64,000 nt of DNA from Nematopogon swammerdamellus (lineage: Eukaryota > Arthropoda > Insecta > Lepidoptera > Adelidae), in the NCBI GenBank assembly GCA_946902875.1, contig OX336345.1:18383395-18447394 (forward strand). Direction: 5' to 3'. The notes beneath the pieces are model-generated. The model saw nothing but the letters and a program-made list of their open reading frames with translations. It ran no database searches and had not been told where the DNA came from. A program made the position numbers and the translations under genes. This document shows, piece after piece, positions 54,687 to 64,000 of this stretch; within the stretch, counting starts at the first letter, position 1; every line of letters begins with the position of its first letter.

Positions 54687-54838
54687 GTTATGCCGGCACT
54701 TCACTTGGCTGTATGCACACAAATATTTGGCAAACATTTCCGTTTCGTCTCCCTTTAATGGCTTGTTTAGAGCGAGATAAAATTAAAATGTTTGCAACAA
54801 TCGCGAATACGCTAAGCCAAGTGAAGTGCCACCATAAC
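54687..54838. mobile_element. Hairpin MITE, 152 bp
   Basis: GTTATGCCGGCACTTCACTT and the reverse complement GTTATGGTGGCACTTCACTT form 24-bp arms with two mismatches. A second inner pair (TGGCAAACATTT / AAATGTTTGCAA) and a third (TCTCCCTTTAA / TTTAGAGCGAGA) continue the fold, so the whole element can form one long imperfect hairpin. No frame. Confidence 0.8.
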
Positions 54839-55337
54839 AAGTCTATGGTTTGGTATTGCGCAGCTGCAATGCCTTCCGCAGTAGCTCCAACCAAACCTTA
54901 AATCATTGTGTTTATTATCATTTCAAATGTAATACTACCTAGTATCTCACAGTTCTTCTTCGAACAGTGTTGCGTCAGATGCTCTTGTGTTATTCTGCGT
55001 TTGAGAGCTCCGCCTTTTCGATACATATTTGTTTAACTTTTTAACTCCTCTTTGTGGACAAATTGCAACCTTGACATAGCCGCCTGTTGAACTCCAGATT
55101 AAATTGTACATTTTTGCTCTTGTACAAATGTTTGTTCGAATCTGTAATGTTATTTCGGATATCGCTTTGTAATTCGGTCTTGTGACTCTTGAAGCCAAAG
55201 GTCGAAATGTCGATTGGATTGTTCGGCTGAGCTTATTTTTGGCGCAGCCACTTCAGACACCAATACAAATATTCATAGTTTTTCATCAGTAACTACTTCA
55301 TATAACTTCTGACAAGAAAATCCTTATAGATTACATC
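54839..55337. other. No gene recognised
   Basis: The minus frame 54947-55198 has no known motif. Confidence 0.3.
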
Positions 55338-55446
55338 ATCAGTCAGTCAGCGTTTTAATGTTCACTGCTGGTCATACGCCTCTCTCATATTTCTCAAATC
55401 ATCCCGGCCTTCAACGGTACATAACCACTGTTCGACATGTCGTCCA
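55338..55446 (-). mobile_element. RTE LINE 3' end fragment
   Basis: The reverse of the RTE 3' end: tail CATCAGTCAGTCAGCG at the left, then CACTGCTGG, CGCCTCTCTCATATTT, CCCGGCCTTCAACGGTAC and ATGTCGTCCATCG. Confidence 0.85.
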
Positions 55447-56107
55447 TCGTATAAGAACATAATAATTATGTGTTGTTTGACTATGCTAGATTGAACTAAA
55501 ATTAAATTGCCCGGCTCGCAACGCAATCCCAATAATTTGTAACGTTTTTTTTTAACTTATGTTCTCTCATCATCCGTTATTTTTCCAAATCTCCCCTTGG
55601 CAGCTTAGCGTAATTTTAAGGAAGCTTTAACACTGTATACAACCGTATGTCTACACTACTTAAGCTTTAAATTGCCACCGAAAAACGAATGCTCTATTAT
55701 TCTGCATAACAGATAAATCTATAGTAATTTTAAATGTATACATGCGATGAAAAATTACAATGGAATTTGTGTCAAACTAGCACTTAATAAACTGAGCGAT
55801 CTCAAAGCCTGTTATTTAATTATTCAATACAAAACGCACCTATAATACCTACTAATATTGCCTGATATCTACGTATTCGTTCATTCAAACGATTTTCTTG
55901 GAAGCCACCACTCCAAGATTGTCAAACGGAATGTCGAGTGAGGCCCGCATCCGTTATGTAAGTATTATAGACTATCGAGTATCGACGAAGTACTGTCGAC
56001 GTATGCTCTTTGGATTTATCGAAAAAAGATATGCATATAAGCGCCGACGGGTGCCACCTCACGGCTGTGAAAGGCATTGGATATGCACTTTTAACATGAC
56101 AGTTATT
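55447..56107. other. No recognisable gene
   Basis: The frame 55898-56278 runs into repeat G5 and is not a gene. Confidence 0.3.
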
Positions 56108-56375
56108 TTTTTTTTAGGTTTCCGTACACACTACCGAAGCCCATTGCTAAGCCAACCAACAACGTCAACGTACAACGTCTGTCTGTCTGTCTGTCAGTCG
56201 GGTCCGTCCGATAGCTGTATCTTTGGAACCATAATAGCTAGTTCACATAATATACCTATGTTATTTTGGCGGATATAACAACAAATAATAAAAACGTGTT
56301 TTTGGAATCTTTTTTTTTTGTGCGGATACCTCGTTGCCCGATTCCGACTCGCACTTGACCGCTATTTTATTCATT
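56108..56375 (-). mobile_element. Repeat G, copy G5 (shortened)
   Basis: Left end TTTTTTAGGTTTCCGTACAC, (GTCT)n, ATAGCTGTATCTTTGGAACC, GGCGGATATAACAACAAAT, then directly TTCCGACTCGCACTTGACCG. The segment between the TGTATGGGG and GAGGGTTCC regions is deleted. Confidence 0.85.
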
Positions 56376-56397
56376 CACTATACTATTGACTTGAGGT

Positions 56398-56526
56398 TGA
56401 CTGTAAGAAATCTCTGTAAGGGATAAGTCCGCCTTTGCGCCTTATGTACATTTTCCAATGTATTTGTTACTGTTTAATGTTTACTGGAGCAATAAAGAAT
56501 TTTCTATCTATCTATCTATCTATCTA
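56398..56526 (+). mobile_element. LINE family D, 3' end with (TATC)n tail
   Basis: TGACTGTAAGAAATCTCTGT, GGATAAGTCCGCCTTTGCGC, GGAGCAATAAAGAATTTTC and then (TATC)n at about 56503-56526. The order UTR, AATAAA, tandem tail is that of an insect LINE 3' end. Coding part absent. Confidence 0.8.
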
Positions 56527-57744
56527 CTATTATAATAAGGTAGATGCTATCCTGTTTTACATTCATAAACTGTATAGACCTAACCTAACGTGTACCATGC
56601 ATCTGTGATTCGTAGAAACTATGCATTTACAACGTACATAAAAAACTTACAAAAAAAACTCCGTGTTGGCAACACTCTCAAAATGATTGATCGCCGTGCT
56701 AGTGGATGACTACCCTTATTTCTGTTGATAATAAGCAAATACCTATAATAAAATTATGCATAAGTAACTACGTATTTTATACTTGAATCCAATAGAAGAG
56801 TTTAACCTTATGACCAATCTGTTCATAAGCGAGACTATAGTCGACTACAACGATGTATTTATAGTTTTTCTAGTTCTAGACACAACAGACAAGTATTTTG
56901 AGACAAGTTATTTCTCGTTAAGTACGTCCTAGAGCCAACAGACTTGCTGGTCATGCAGGTGCAGGATGTATCGAAACGTGCAATATGATAAACTCATCTA
57001 ATCTTGAAATAGTCTTCAAATAATTTTCCTTTACATATGAATCGCTATATTGAGAAGCAAGATAAGTCACTTGAGGTAAATTTTACAGGAGATACAAAAA
57101 ACTGTTTCCTTTTAAATATTTATATAATAGTATATGTATATAGTTGTAAATTTTATTTGATAGTTATAGTAAATATGCATGCATTTATTAAGAAAAGACA
57201 TAAATAGGGTGTCTGTTTTTTTTTTTTAATAATTGCGACTTATGTTGTTTTAAAAAAAATGGCCAAAATAAAAGATCTGATAAATGAAATAATTATTTTA
57301 TTCTATTATTTTAATTTCAAACAATCTCAAATTAACAAAAACTTATAAACTATAGATTAGTTCTTATAAACTATTTATAATTTTCGGCATTTGCCCCGAT
57401 TTCCTTGGCAGTAACTGGCTATATGTAGATTTGGTTGTGTGGTTTCTCTCTATAATGTGAAGCTAGGCCCAAAGAACAGAATTAAATGAAACAGTTATTT
57501 TCCCCAAATTGGTGCCTTATGTTGTCTCTCAATATAATGATTCATACATGTAAAACACTTTACTTCTATCAAGATTATTGGTGAATGGAATCTCCGACGC
57601 GAACGCGTTGACGGTTCGAGCCAGAGGTCCAGTTTGGAATCCTGGTCGGGGCGTTTTTTTTTCTCTCTCTTTATTTCGGCTTTGCATTTATCTAATGAAG
57701 AAATGCCATAAAGAGTTGAATATTTGTACCCGACTATGGAGAAG
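56527..57744. other. No gene; possible tRNA-like SINE piece near 57590-57655
   Basis: AGAGGTCCAGTTTGGAATCC and TGGTCGGGGCG parallel the B-box region of the SINE at 49210 but are too changed to assign. The rest is AT-rich. Confidence 0.3.
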
Positions 57745-57788
57745 CCAAAAGGAGGGTAATGTAAATACATTACCCTCCTTTTGGTTTT
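57741..57788. repeat. Perfect inverted repeat, 19-bp arms, 2-bp spacer
   Basis: CCAAAAGGAGGGTAATGTA (57745-57763), AA, then TACATTACCCTCCTTTTGG (57766-57784). Imperfect pairing extends outwards (GAGAAG / TTTTCTC). Confidence 0.95.
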
Positions 57789-60700
57789 CTCTTTACCTCC
57801 TCAACTTTTTGCGTGCGAAGTCTTAGCCTGAATGTATGTATGTACCTATATATGGTTGGATGACAGTAATTAATGAAAAGAATAAACTCATAGTTACAGG
57901 AGAAAGTAATTAGATTATTCAGCCATATTATTATTATATTGCGTATTCAGCCATATTATTATTATATGTGTATGAGTGATAATCACTTTTGCTATATTCG
58001 CTAGGTACTCAGTCTACAGTTTCAGTAGAGCAGAAACTCTTGTGCGCCAGTGAGAGAAATCTTGAAAAATTGCTAATATTGAACAATCGCTGACGAAAAA
58101 ATAACTCGACGGAGTAACGACAAAAAAAAACAACTTTTTAATTTCGTTTAGTTTTATTTTTGAATAAATAAATAAATGTATAAAGCATTTCTAATAACCT
58201 ACACATTTAATAATGCTTGAATGATGAAACTATTTCTATCCATAGTATCTAATATCGCATGAAAGGCATTATTTATTGATAGCTGCTAGTGGCCTGCATT
58301 CTTCGACGTGTTTGTGCGACATCCTTGTCCGTCCTTGCCTATATATGCTAATCCTGTCAAGTGCGGAATTATCGATTGGAAGGTCGATTGGACTGGTAGA
58401 AGTGTATCGCTTCTACATTCAATCAACGCAAATAAGTGCACATCACATACAACAGAAATTAAACCTAAAACTAACAAATAATTGAAACGTAAACTGGACT
58501 CAGGGACCGTTTTCATAAAATTTATCAGTTTCAAGCCTAATGATCAACCCCTATTGATCGTGGCGTTGTATTACCTATCCTATAAACATTTGGAGCTATT
58601 TGTGTCGGCACTGGTGGAAACGGCATGTATATCGGTTTAGACGTTCTTGAGTTATATATAACTGATAAGACTGGCAGCACGTGTTGCATTTTATAATACT
58701 CTTCTGTAGAAAATAGAGGATATCCGATTCGAGACGAAGAACTTTGCAAAGAAGATTACGATGAGAATATAATATGTAATATTATATAAAATTACATACA
58801 TGCCAGTTTCTAAATGGGGTAGGCAGAGACAACGGATCTCCACGTGCCACGATCCTGATTACATAAAATTTAAACAAAAAAATATTTCTTTAAGAGGACA
58901 ATGAGAAAGAATCGATTGTTATACAAACTTCTCTGAACCAGTTAAGAAAGAATAACCAGAATTCGCAACAGTAAAACACTAACATCATCCAATAAACCAA
59001 TTCATATCATAAAAGACATTGTCGTAGCAAGCACCGAAAACTCGCGCAATTGTAGCACCGTCGCCTATCAAGGTATTGTAAGTATACCAGAAATAGAGCC
59101 CACGTGGCACAGATAGTCGAAAGCGCCGTAAAGTGATTACAATTGAAGACGAAAAGACTGATAAGTCGTGGGGTAATTAAAATATTCTTTGTTGGTCCCC
59201 GATACTCGTCTGATAGCACAGTCACTGTAATCCAAGATTATTTTTAATTGGCTTATCTGTGGCGCGCACGCAGTAGATTAGAGCCGTTGCTTGGACAGGA
59301 TAGACGCAGTTAAGTGAATTTGTTTTAGGTTTATAGTTTTCGACGAAAGGATAATGGCGAATTGCTACAATACAGATACCGCAGGTATAACCCGGTTTCT
59401 TGAAACATCTGACGGAGTTTGAGGAAAACTTGCAAGTCATTGTGAATATTCATAAGGGTTTCACTTCAAAAACTATGTCTGATTCTGCAAAATCTAATTC
59501 GTCCAATACCAGAGACGAAAAGTTTGAGATGTTACAGGCAGCTGCTCTTGTAGAGAGAAGCAGAGAAGTTGCTGTGAAATTGTGCACTTCTTTCGAAATT
59601 GTGTTATTATTTCCTCATTCCAGCGCGACCATCAGAACCCCCGAAATCTCTTCGTAGTTCCAATGTCTATTTCCTGCAAAATATTAATTTCTCCACATTG
59701 ACCGCAAATTTATCGAGTCCTATTGTCGCGTCTGACACCTTTTGTAACAATAATCGCGTCTAATACAATTTATTACTTTTGTAGTTGCGGGACGCGTGGC
59801 AAAAACAGTCCTTTGGAACGCTTCGAGGCAGATGTTGAAGGTGGCGTCCGTCGCGCGTCCAGCGTATTATTAGATTGTGTCTACACAAAAGCCCTTACCC
59901 TCACTGATAGATTTCAGTATTTAGCCGCATTATAAGGATCGACAATTGTCCGATTATGCGACTGATCGATTCTGAATGAATGTTCTTTTTTCCGTGAAAT
60001 AAATTCACAAAAATGAACCTTTTGGTGTCAGCCGAAGGCTGAAAATTTATAGGTGTAGAAATGTCCAGGGGGTTCCCGACGGGGTTGTGTCCACGGCGTG
60101 TCGAATTGAGTCGTCGGTTTGCTGCGAGCTGCAAATTGGTTCGCGGATTTATTCGCTTTTTCTTTTCTGTTTATATCAATTTAATAATGGATTGTGGCTC
60201 CGTGTCGGAGGGGGAGTGATGAATCGTCGTCGCGGTGGGTCCTGAGTCCTGGATTAGTTCGCGGAACCACATTATAATAAATTCTCGGTAATTATCGTGG
60301 CTTTGTCCACTTTCACCATGATGAAAAACGAATTTGTATATAATTTAGAACGAGACAATGAATTTTTAGAGAATGGTCAACGAGGTAAAATATATATTTT
60401 AGACAGATATAAACTTAAATTTTGTATTCCAGCTTTACTATCTCTAACCGTCTCGAGACTATAATCTTCGTTCTATGTCAAAATCTTGAACATCTTGCCT
60501 AGTACACATAAATTTATTTTTGTGTAATTTATTTTAATTTAATGAATTACCACTTCTACAACAGTGGTTTCCCTTTCAATGTATCAATCCATTTTAGTTT
60601 CAACAGCACCATTGTACTCAAGTAAACAAAGACTTATTTATATAAGTGGCACGTATTTCCACGTGATAGTATGCCTACTATTTATAGATGACAGTGGCAG

Positions 60701-60949
60701 GAATTACAATATCTATAGGAGATAATCCCGTTTGATAATGTCCACCGTACGAGGACGATCAAGTGGTTTGCACAGAGTCGGCGGCTGTCGACGGCTGTCG
60801 TCTGTGTACTTGCTTGGAATCACTGCGTGATTAATTCAACGCAATATAGATTAGAAAACGCGGTACATAGTAAAATACATAAGTAATACTTAATTAAATA
60901 TATCAAAACGTGCTTCAATTCGCGATGATATAACATATGTATAAAAACA
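57785..60949. other. 3.2 kb without a recognised gene
   Basis: A 28-bp-spaced direct repeat of ATTCAGCCATATTATTATTA lies at 57917 and 57945, and a short dispersed repeat (GGGTAGGCAGAGA, CCACGTGCCACGATCCTGAT) at 58815-58860. Several 60-85 codon frames (58286-58749, 59007-59440 on minus; 59400-59657 on plus) have fairly normal composition, but I recognise none of them. They could be exons or decayed transposon pieces. Confidence 0.3.
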
Positions 60950-61138
60950 AAGCGCGCGGTCTTCCGCTCTTCTCATCCATCCACTCCCGGCTACCTTTTT
61001 TACGTCATCTGTCCACCTAGCCGGGGGGCGTCCCACGCTACGTTTGCTTGTACGTGCCATTCCACATGTGGTGGCGTGCCTTGGGAGAGGCCTATGTCCA
61101 GCAGTGGACCGATACAGGCTGATGATGATGATGATGAA
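60950..61138 (+). mobile_element. RTE LINE (second family) 3' end with 5' inversion and (GAT)n tail
   Basis: 61076-61138 reads forward as WRALGEAYVQQWTDTG, a stop, then GATGATGATGATGATG. 60955-61065 is the preceding piece in reverse orientation; its minus frame reads RTSKRSVGRPPARWTDDVKK and VAGSGWMRRAEDRAL. RAL in the inverted piece and RAL in the forward piece meet at the same element position, and the inverted piece lies on the 5' side, as in twin priming. Confidence 0.88.
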
Positions 61139-62528
61139 AACAATACAATACCTACTTATTTGAAAGAGCTCCACAAGCAATCAAAAATCATCACCAATTT
61201 TGAATATAGAGATATTGGGTATTGTTATTTTCTAGAAACAAATCCTATCTAAGATGTAGATCTCAAGAAAATAATTGCAACGACGCATATGAGAGGGCCA
61301 ACATTTATTAAACCATCTCTCACATCGCCCTCTAGATGAAAGAATCGTAAAAGTCCTCTGTAAGTATAGCATAAGATTCGTTTTACGTTCATTGGTGGGC
61401 TGAACGTTTACAGCTCCATCCAGCCTCCTGACGCACAAATAAACTAGAAGGCTGCGTTTATTTGGTCCACAACCTGTCGTTCTCGGTTTATTCTGTTTTA
61501 CCTTGGCTCCACCATTCATGGTCTCTGCTTGATATTATAGAAAATTATTGTAGGGATTTGCGAATGCTGGATAGTATGGAGCACTGTGTATCAAAACATT
61601 GCGTAGCTCACGAAACCCACCTAGTGAAGCAGATTGAAATTGGTCGTGAATTGAAAGATCTGCCGCGTGTATATATAATTTTTACTTTAGAAAGGCTGAA
61701 CCAATTTCGCTTAAATTTTTGACAAAAATGTGCGATAATAAGCATCTAAGTAAATAAAAAAAAAATGGTTTTTAAATTGCAGACCAAAAACACAAAAAAA
61801 ATCAACATAAAAACTATTTAACCTGAACTGTACAACAAAATATAAAAGTGATGAAACAAATAAAATAAATAATATAATTACAATAAACAACAACAATACA
61901 TAGTATACATTTACAGATAATCACACTACCGACTATAACAAGAAAAACATTATTACAAAAACGAAATTAATTTTGCTATGATGAGATTCAACCTAAGAGG
62001 TCAGAAGGTTGACACTGTGACTAAGGCTGAACTAAGGCACAGAATACTTAATAGGGACTAAGGCTTGCTCAAAGAATTTATAGAGCGCTTTTCACGCAAA
62101 GAAGAAGAGGAAGATTGTTCCAGCACTTGGTTGTACAGTACTAATTGAATGACCCCTTAAAGCCTGCTGAGACACGACGCGGCACTACGAGAAGATAGCT
62201 CCTGGTTCGAGTGTCGTGGTATGTAATATATTCCTGGATGAGGTCTAGGTTTTTTTTTTTTCTATCAATCCAAAACTAATACGTTTGAGGAAGGAGTGTA
62301 TGAAACTGAATTTATTTATCAGTCTTGCCGCGCAGGCGCAAGAACACAAAGCGTATGCCTTCCCTACTAATTATATCTTTCCCTAATAGTGTTTTATGTT
62401 TCCGGAATGTTTACACAACTATTATATTGCATAAGAAAGTGTATACGAGTTGTTCCCATACAATTTACCTAAGCAAATCATGCCGGAATAGCGAGTTTAT
62501 GACCGACCTGTCACACGCTGAATATTTA
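61139..62528. other. No recognised gene
   Basis: Open frames on both strands at 61232-61722 have a slightly coding look (minus: LDGAVNVQPTNERKTNL) but no known match. AT-rich elsewhere. Confidence 0.3.
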
Positions 62529-63407
62529 TCGTTTTTAGGGTTCCGCATCCATATGAAAGTCTAATACTAAGCCTACGTCGTCTGTCTGTCTGTCCGTCCG
62601 TCCGTCCGTCCGAGTGTTGTATCTTTTGAAGAGCAACAGAGAACCGGTTGAAATTTTCACAGAATATGTGTTATTTATTATGGCGGATGTGCCAAAAAAA
62701 AAATAAAAAAAACCTAAAAGTAAAAAATTAAGGGGTCCTCATACCAGAAGCGCGCTAAGAATCTATGAGTCATGCTACTGAATAATAGATGGCGCCACAG
62801 GTTTTTATATTTTGCATTGTAGAAAGACAAAATAGACGGATATGATTGTTGACAAGTATGGTATAGACAGTGGTGCCCATACATTTTTTCTATAAGAGAT
62901 CGAGACGTGTACCAAAAGTTTTGGTTGTTCATTAATTATAGTAAGTTTTGTTATGCTAATTATAATAATAATTTAAAGTGAAGTATACTATCAATGTTTC
63001 TTATTTTACAGTAAATAAACCATGCATAGCAACGTATTGTTGCTAAATTATAATTAAAACAATTTTATAAATTAAACTATATTGGGTATAATTTATTCCT
63101 CTAATTAATATAATTAAACCAATCTTGTTCCAATGGAAAACACATCCTTGAAATCTATATTTCATTACATCGTTTTTATTTTGTTACCATTGCGGTCCTT
63201 GCGGAAGACGGCACCACCCGGAAAATGTTGGTCACATCAAAAATATTATGAATTCTTTGATGTTTCTATCAGTCATTTTTTGCTCTACATAATTTCAGCG
63301 ATCGGCTTAAAAGCCTTTTTGGGATCGACCGTTTGGGCACCACTGGTATAGCGGCTCTACGGAACCCTCCGTGCGCGAGTAAAACTCGCACTTGACCGAT
63401 TTTTTTT
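62529..63407 (-). mobile_element. Repeat G, copy G6, split by a hAT-like MITE
   Basis: 62534-62867 runs from TTTTTAGGGTTCCGCATCCA to GACAAGTATGGTATAG, and 63346-63407 resumes with GTATAGCGGCTCTACGGAAC and ends AACTCGCACTTGACCGAT. It includes a (GTCT)(GTCC)n stretch at 62581-62612. The interruption coincides exactly with the MITE. Confidence 0.85.
62868..63345. mobile_element. hAT-like MITE, 478 bp, nested in G6
   Basis: The ends CAGTGGTGCCCA and TGGGCACCACTG are perfect 12-bp inverted repeats of the hAT CAGTGG type. The flanks GGTATAGA and (G)GTATAGC look like an 8-bp duplication with one change and a lost G. The frame at 63133-63351 has no transposase motif. Confidence 0.85.
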
Positions 63408-63788
63408 ATGGGCGCGGACAGTGAAATGAATTCTAACAAGTGCTATAAATATGCATAGGACATTAGCTGATTAAACAGTCTTATTTTCTGGGTAAAATAA
63501 ATTAGCTTCTAGCTTCTATTAACCGCAACCCAAACATTTTCGGACACGACAAACATTGTTTGGAGGAAAAATTCTTGGAATTTGTTCTAGAATTTGTTGT
63601 TTGCTCAGCGCGTGCTCGACATGAGAACATCGTGTTCTCCTGTTAGGCTAAGCTGCTTTCGTAGAACTCGACAAAGAGAGCAATGACGTATTCGTATACG
63701 AAACTTGTATTACCGCTGTCCGCGTCACAAATAGGCGAGACAATTTTATACCTTTTTTTATGGATTTGCGAAACACTTGTCGCCGTCG
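63408..63788. other. No recognisable feature
   Basis: Short interval between G6 and a LINE end. Confidence 0.3.
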
Positions 63789-64000
63789 TCAGCGTGGATT
63801 GTTGAGCCGACGACGACGCCCAAAAGTATTCGGATTAGAACGGGGGCTGCGAATGCCGTGCCGGCGTGACAGATGCCTTTTTACGCTTCTCATGAAAGAT
63901 CCTAAGTCATACTGAAACACATCGGGAGGAAGTGCATTCCAGAGTTTCGCAGTGCGGAAGATAAAAGAAATACTGGAGCGCTTAGTCCGCACTTTAGGTA
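63789..64000 (-). pseudogene. LINE family A-like C-terminus, runs off the window
   Basis: The minus frame is open from the window edge: KVRTKRSSISFIFRTAKLWN, ALPPDVFQYDLGSFMRSVKR, HLSRRHGIRSPRSNPNTFGR and RRRLNNPR before a stop. It has the RTAKLWNALP and YDLGSF.R.V motifs plus the RHGIR.PR..PN..GRR end of LINE A, but it is a separate subfamily judging by sequence. The rest of the protein lies beyond 64000; whether the element is intact cannot be judged here. Confidence 0.8.

Overview
The window looks like repeat-packed nuclear DNA of a moth or butterfly (Lepidoptera). This rests on the repeat content: Helitrons ending in CTAG with a GCGGGC-type 3' end, RTE-clade LINE copies with a (TGAC)n tail, Jockey/CR1-type LINE 3' ends, a LINE-derived tail followed by (TATC)n, and the 'GTGCGAGTCG...CGGAACCCTAAA' repeat that is very common in lepidopteran genomes. 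The DNA is AT-rich, eukaryotic and intergenic or intronic in character. I found no complete host gene, no functional tRNA or rRNA gene, and no bacterial operon structure; nearly all short open frames are chance or transposon remnants.

Layout. 1-6636: sparse DNA with two old SINE pieces, a 336-bp MITE (2921-3256), a mariner transposase remnant (4508-4845) and a perfect 38-bp palindrome (5421-5458). 6637-11249: one 4.6-kb non-autonomous Helitron, three quarters of which is a 68-bp minisatellite of about 53 units, including a 680-bp tandem duplication. 11250-27350: mostly unannotated DNA with a twin-primed LINE end (11932-12302), a SINE (14321-14707) and a nested retroposon (17541-18260). 27351-28422: a 5'-truncated RTE LINE with a clear 11-bp target duplication and a nearly open reverse transcriptase frame. 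28769-36832: the densest part, with SINEs, an 8-bp-TSD MITE, nested insertions, a 79-bp direct repeat around an AT-rich insert, a Harbinger-like MITE, a hAT deletion derivative and LINE ends. 36833-47107: SINEs, Helitron pieces, a 190-bp foldback, a GC-rich nested palindrome and repeat fragments. 47830-64000: LINE ends, SINEs, a second perfect palindrome, a 5'-inverted RTE end and a hAT-like MITE nested in another repeat.

How the parts relate. The window is a small ecosystem of autonomous LINE remnants (RTE; Jockey/CR1-like families A, B and C) and their likely passengers. The most distinctive passenger is a SINE family with at least 12 copies or fragments. Its full-length copies carry a tRNA-type A box, then a stretch resembling the 3' half of 5S rRNA, then a B-box-like motif. 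Its 3' end (TTTCCATAAAA) matches the 3' end of LINE family A, which suggests LINE A mobilised it. Several copies show 5' inversion (twin priming), nested insertion with target duplications, or chimeric joins, so relative ages can be read directly. Gene poverty, nested transposons and a long minisatellite fit heterochromatin, a sex chromosome (W) or a large intron; the sequence alone cannot decide.
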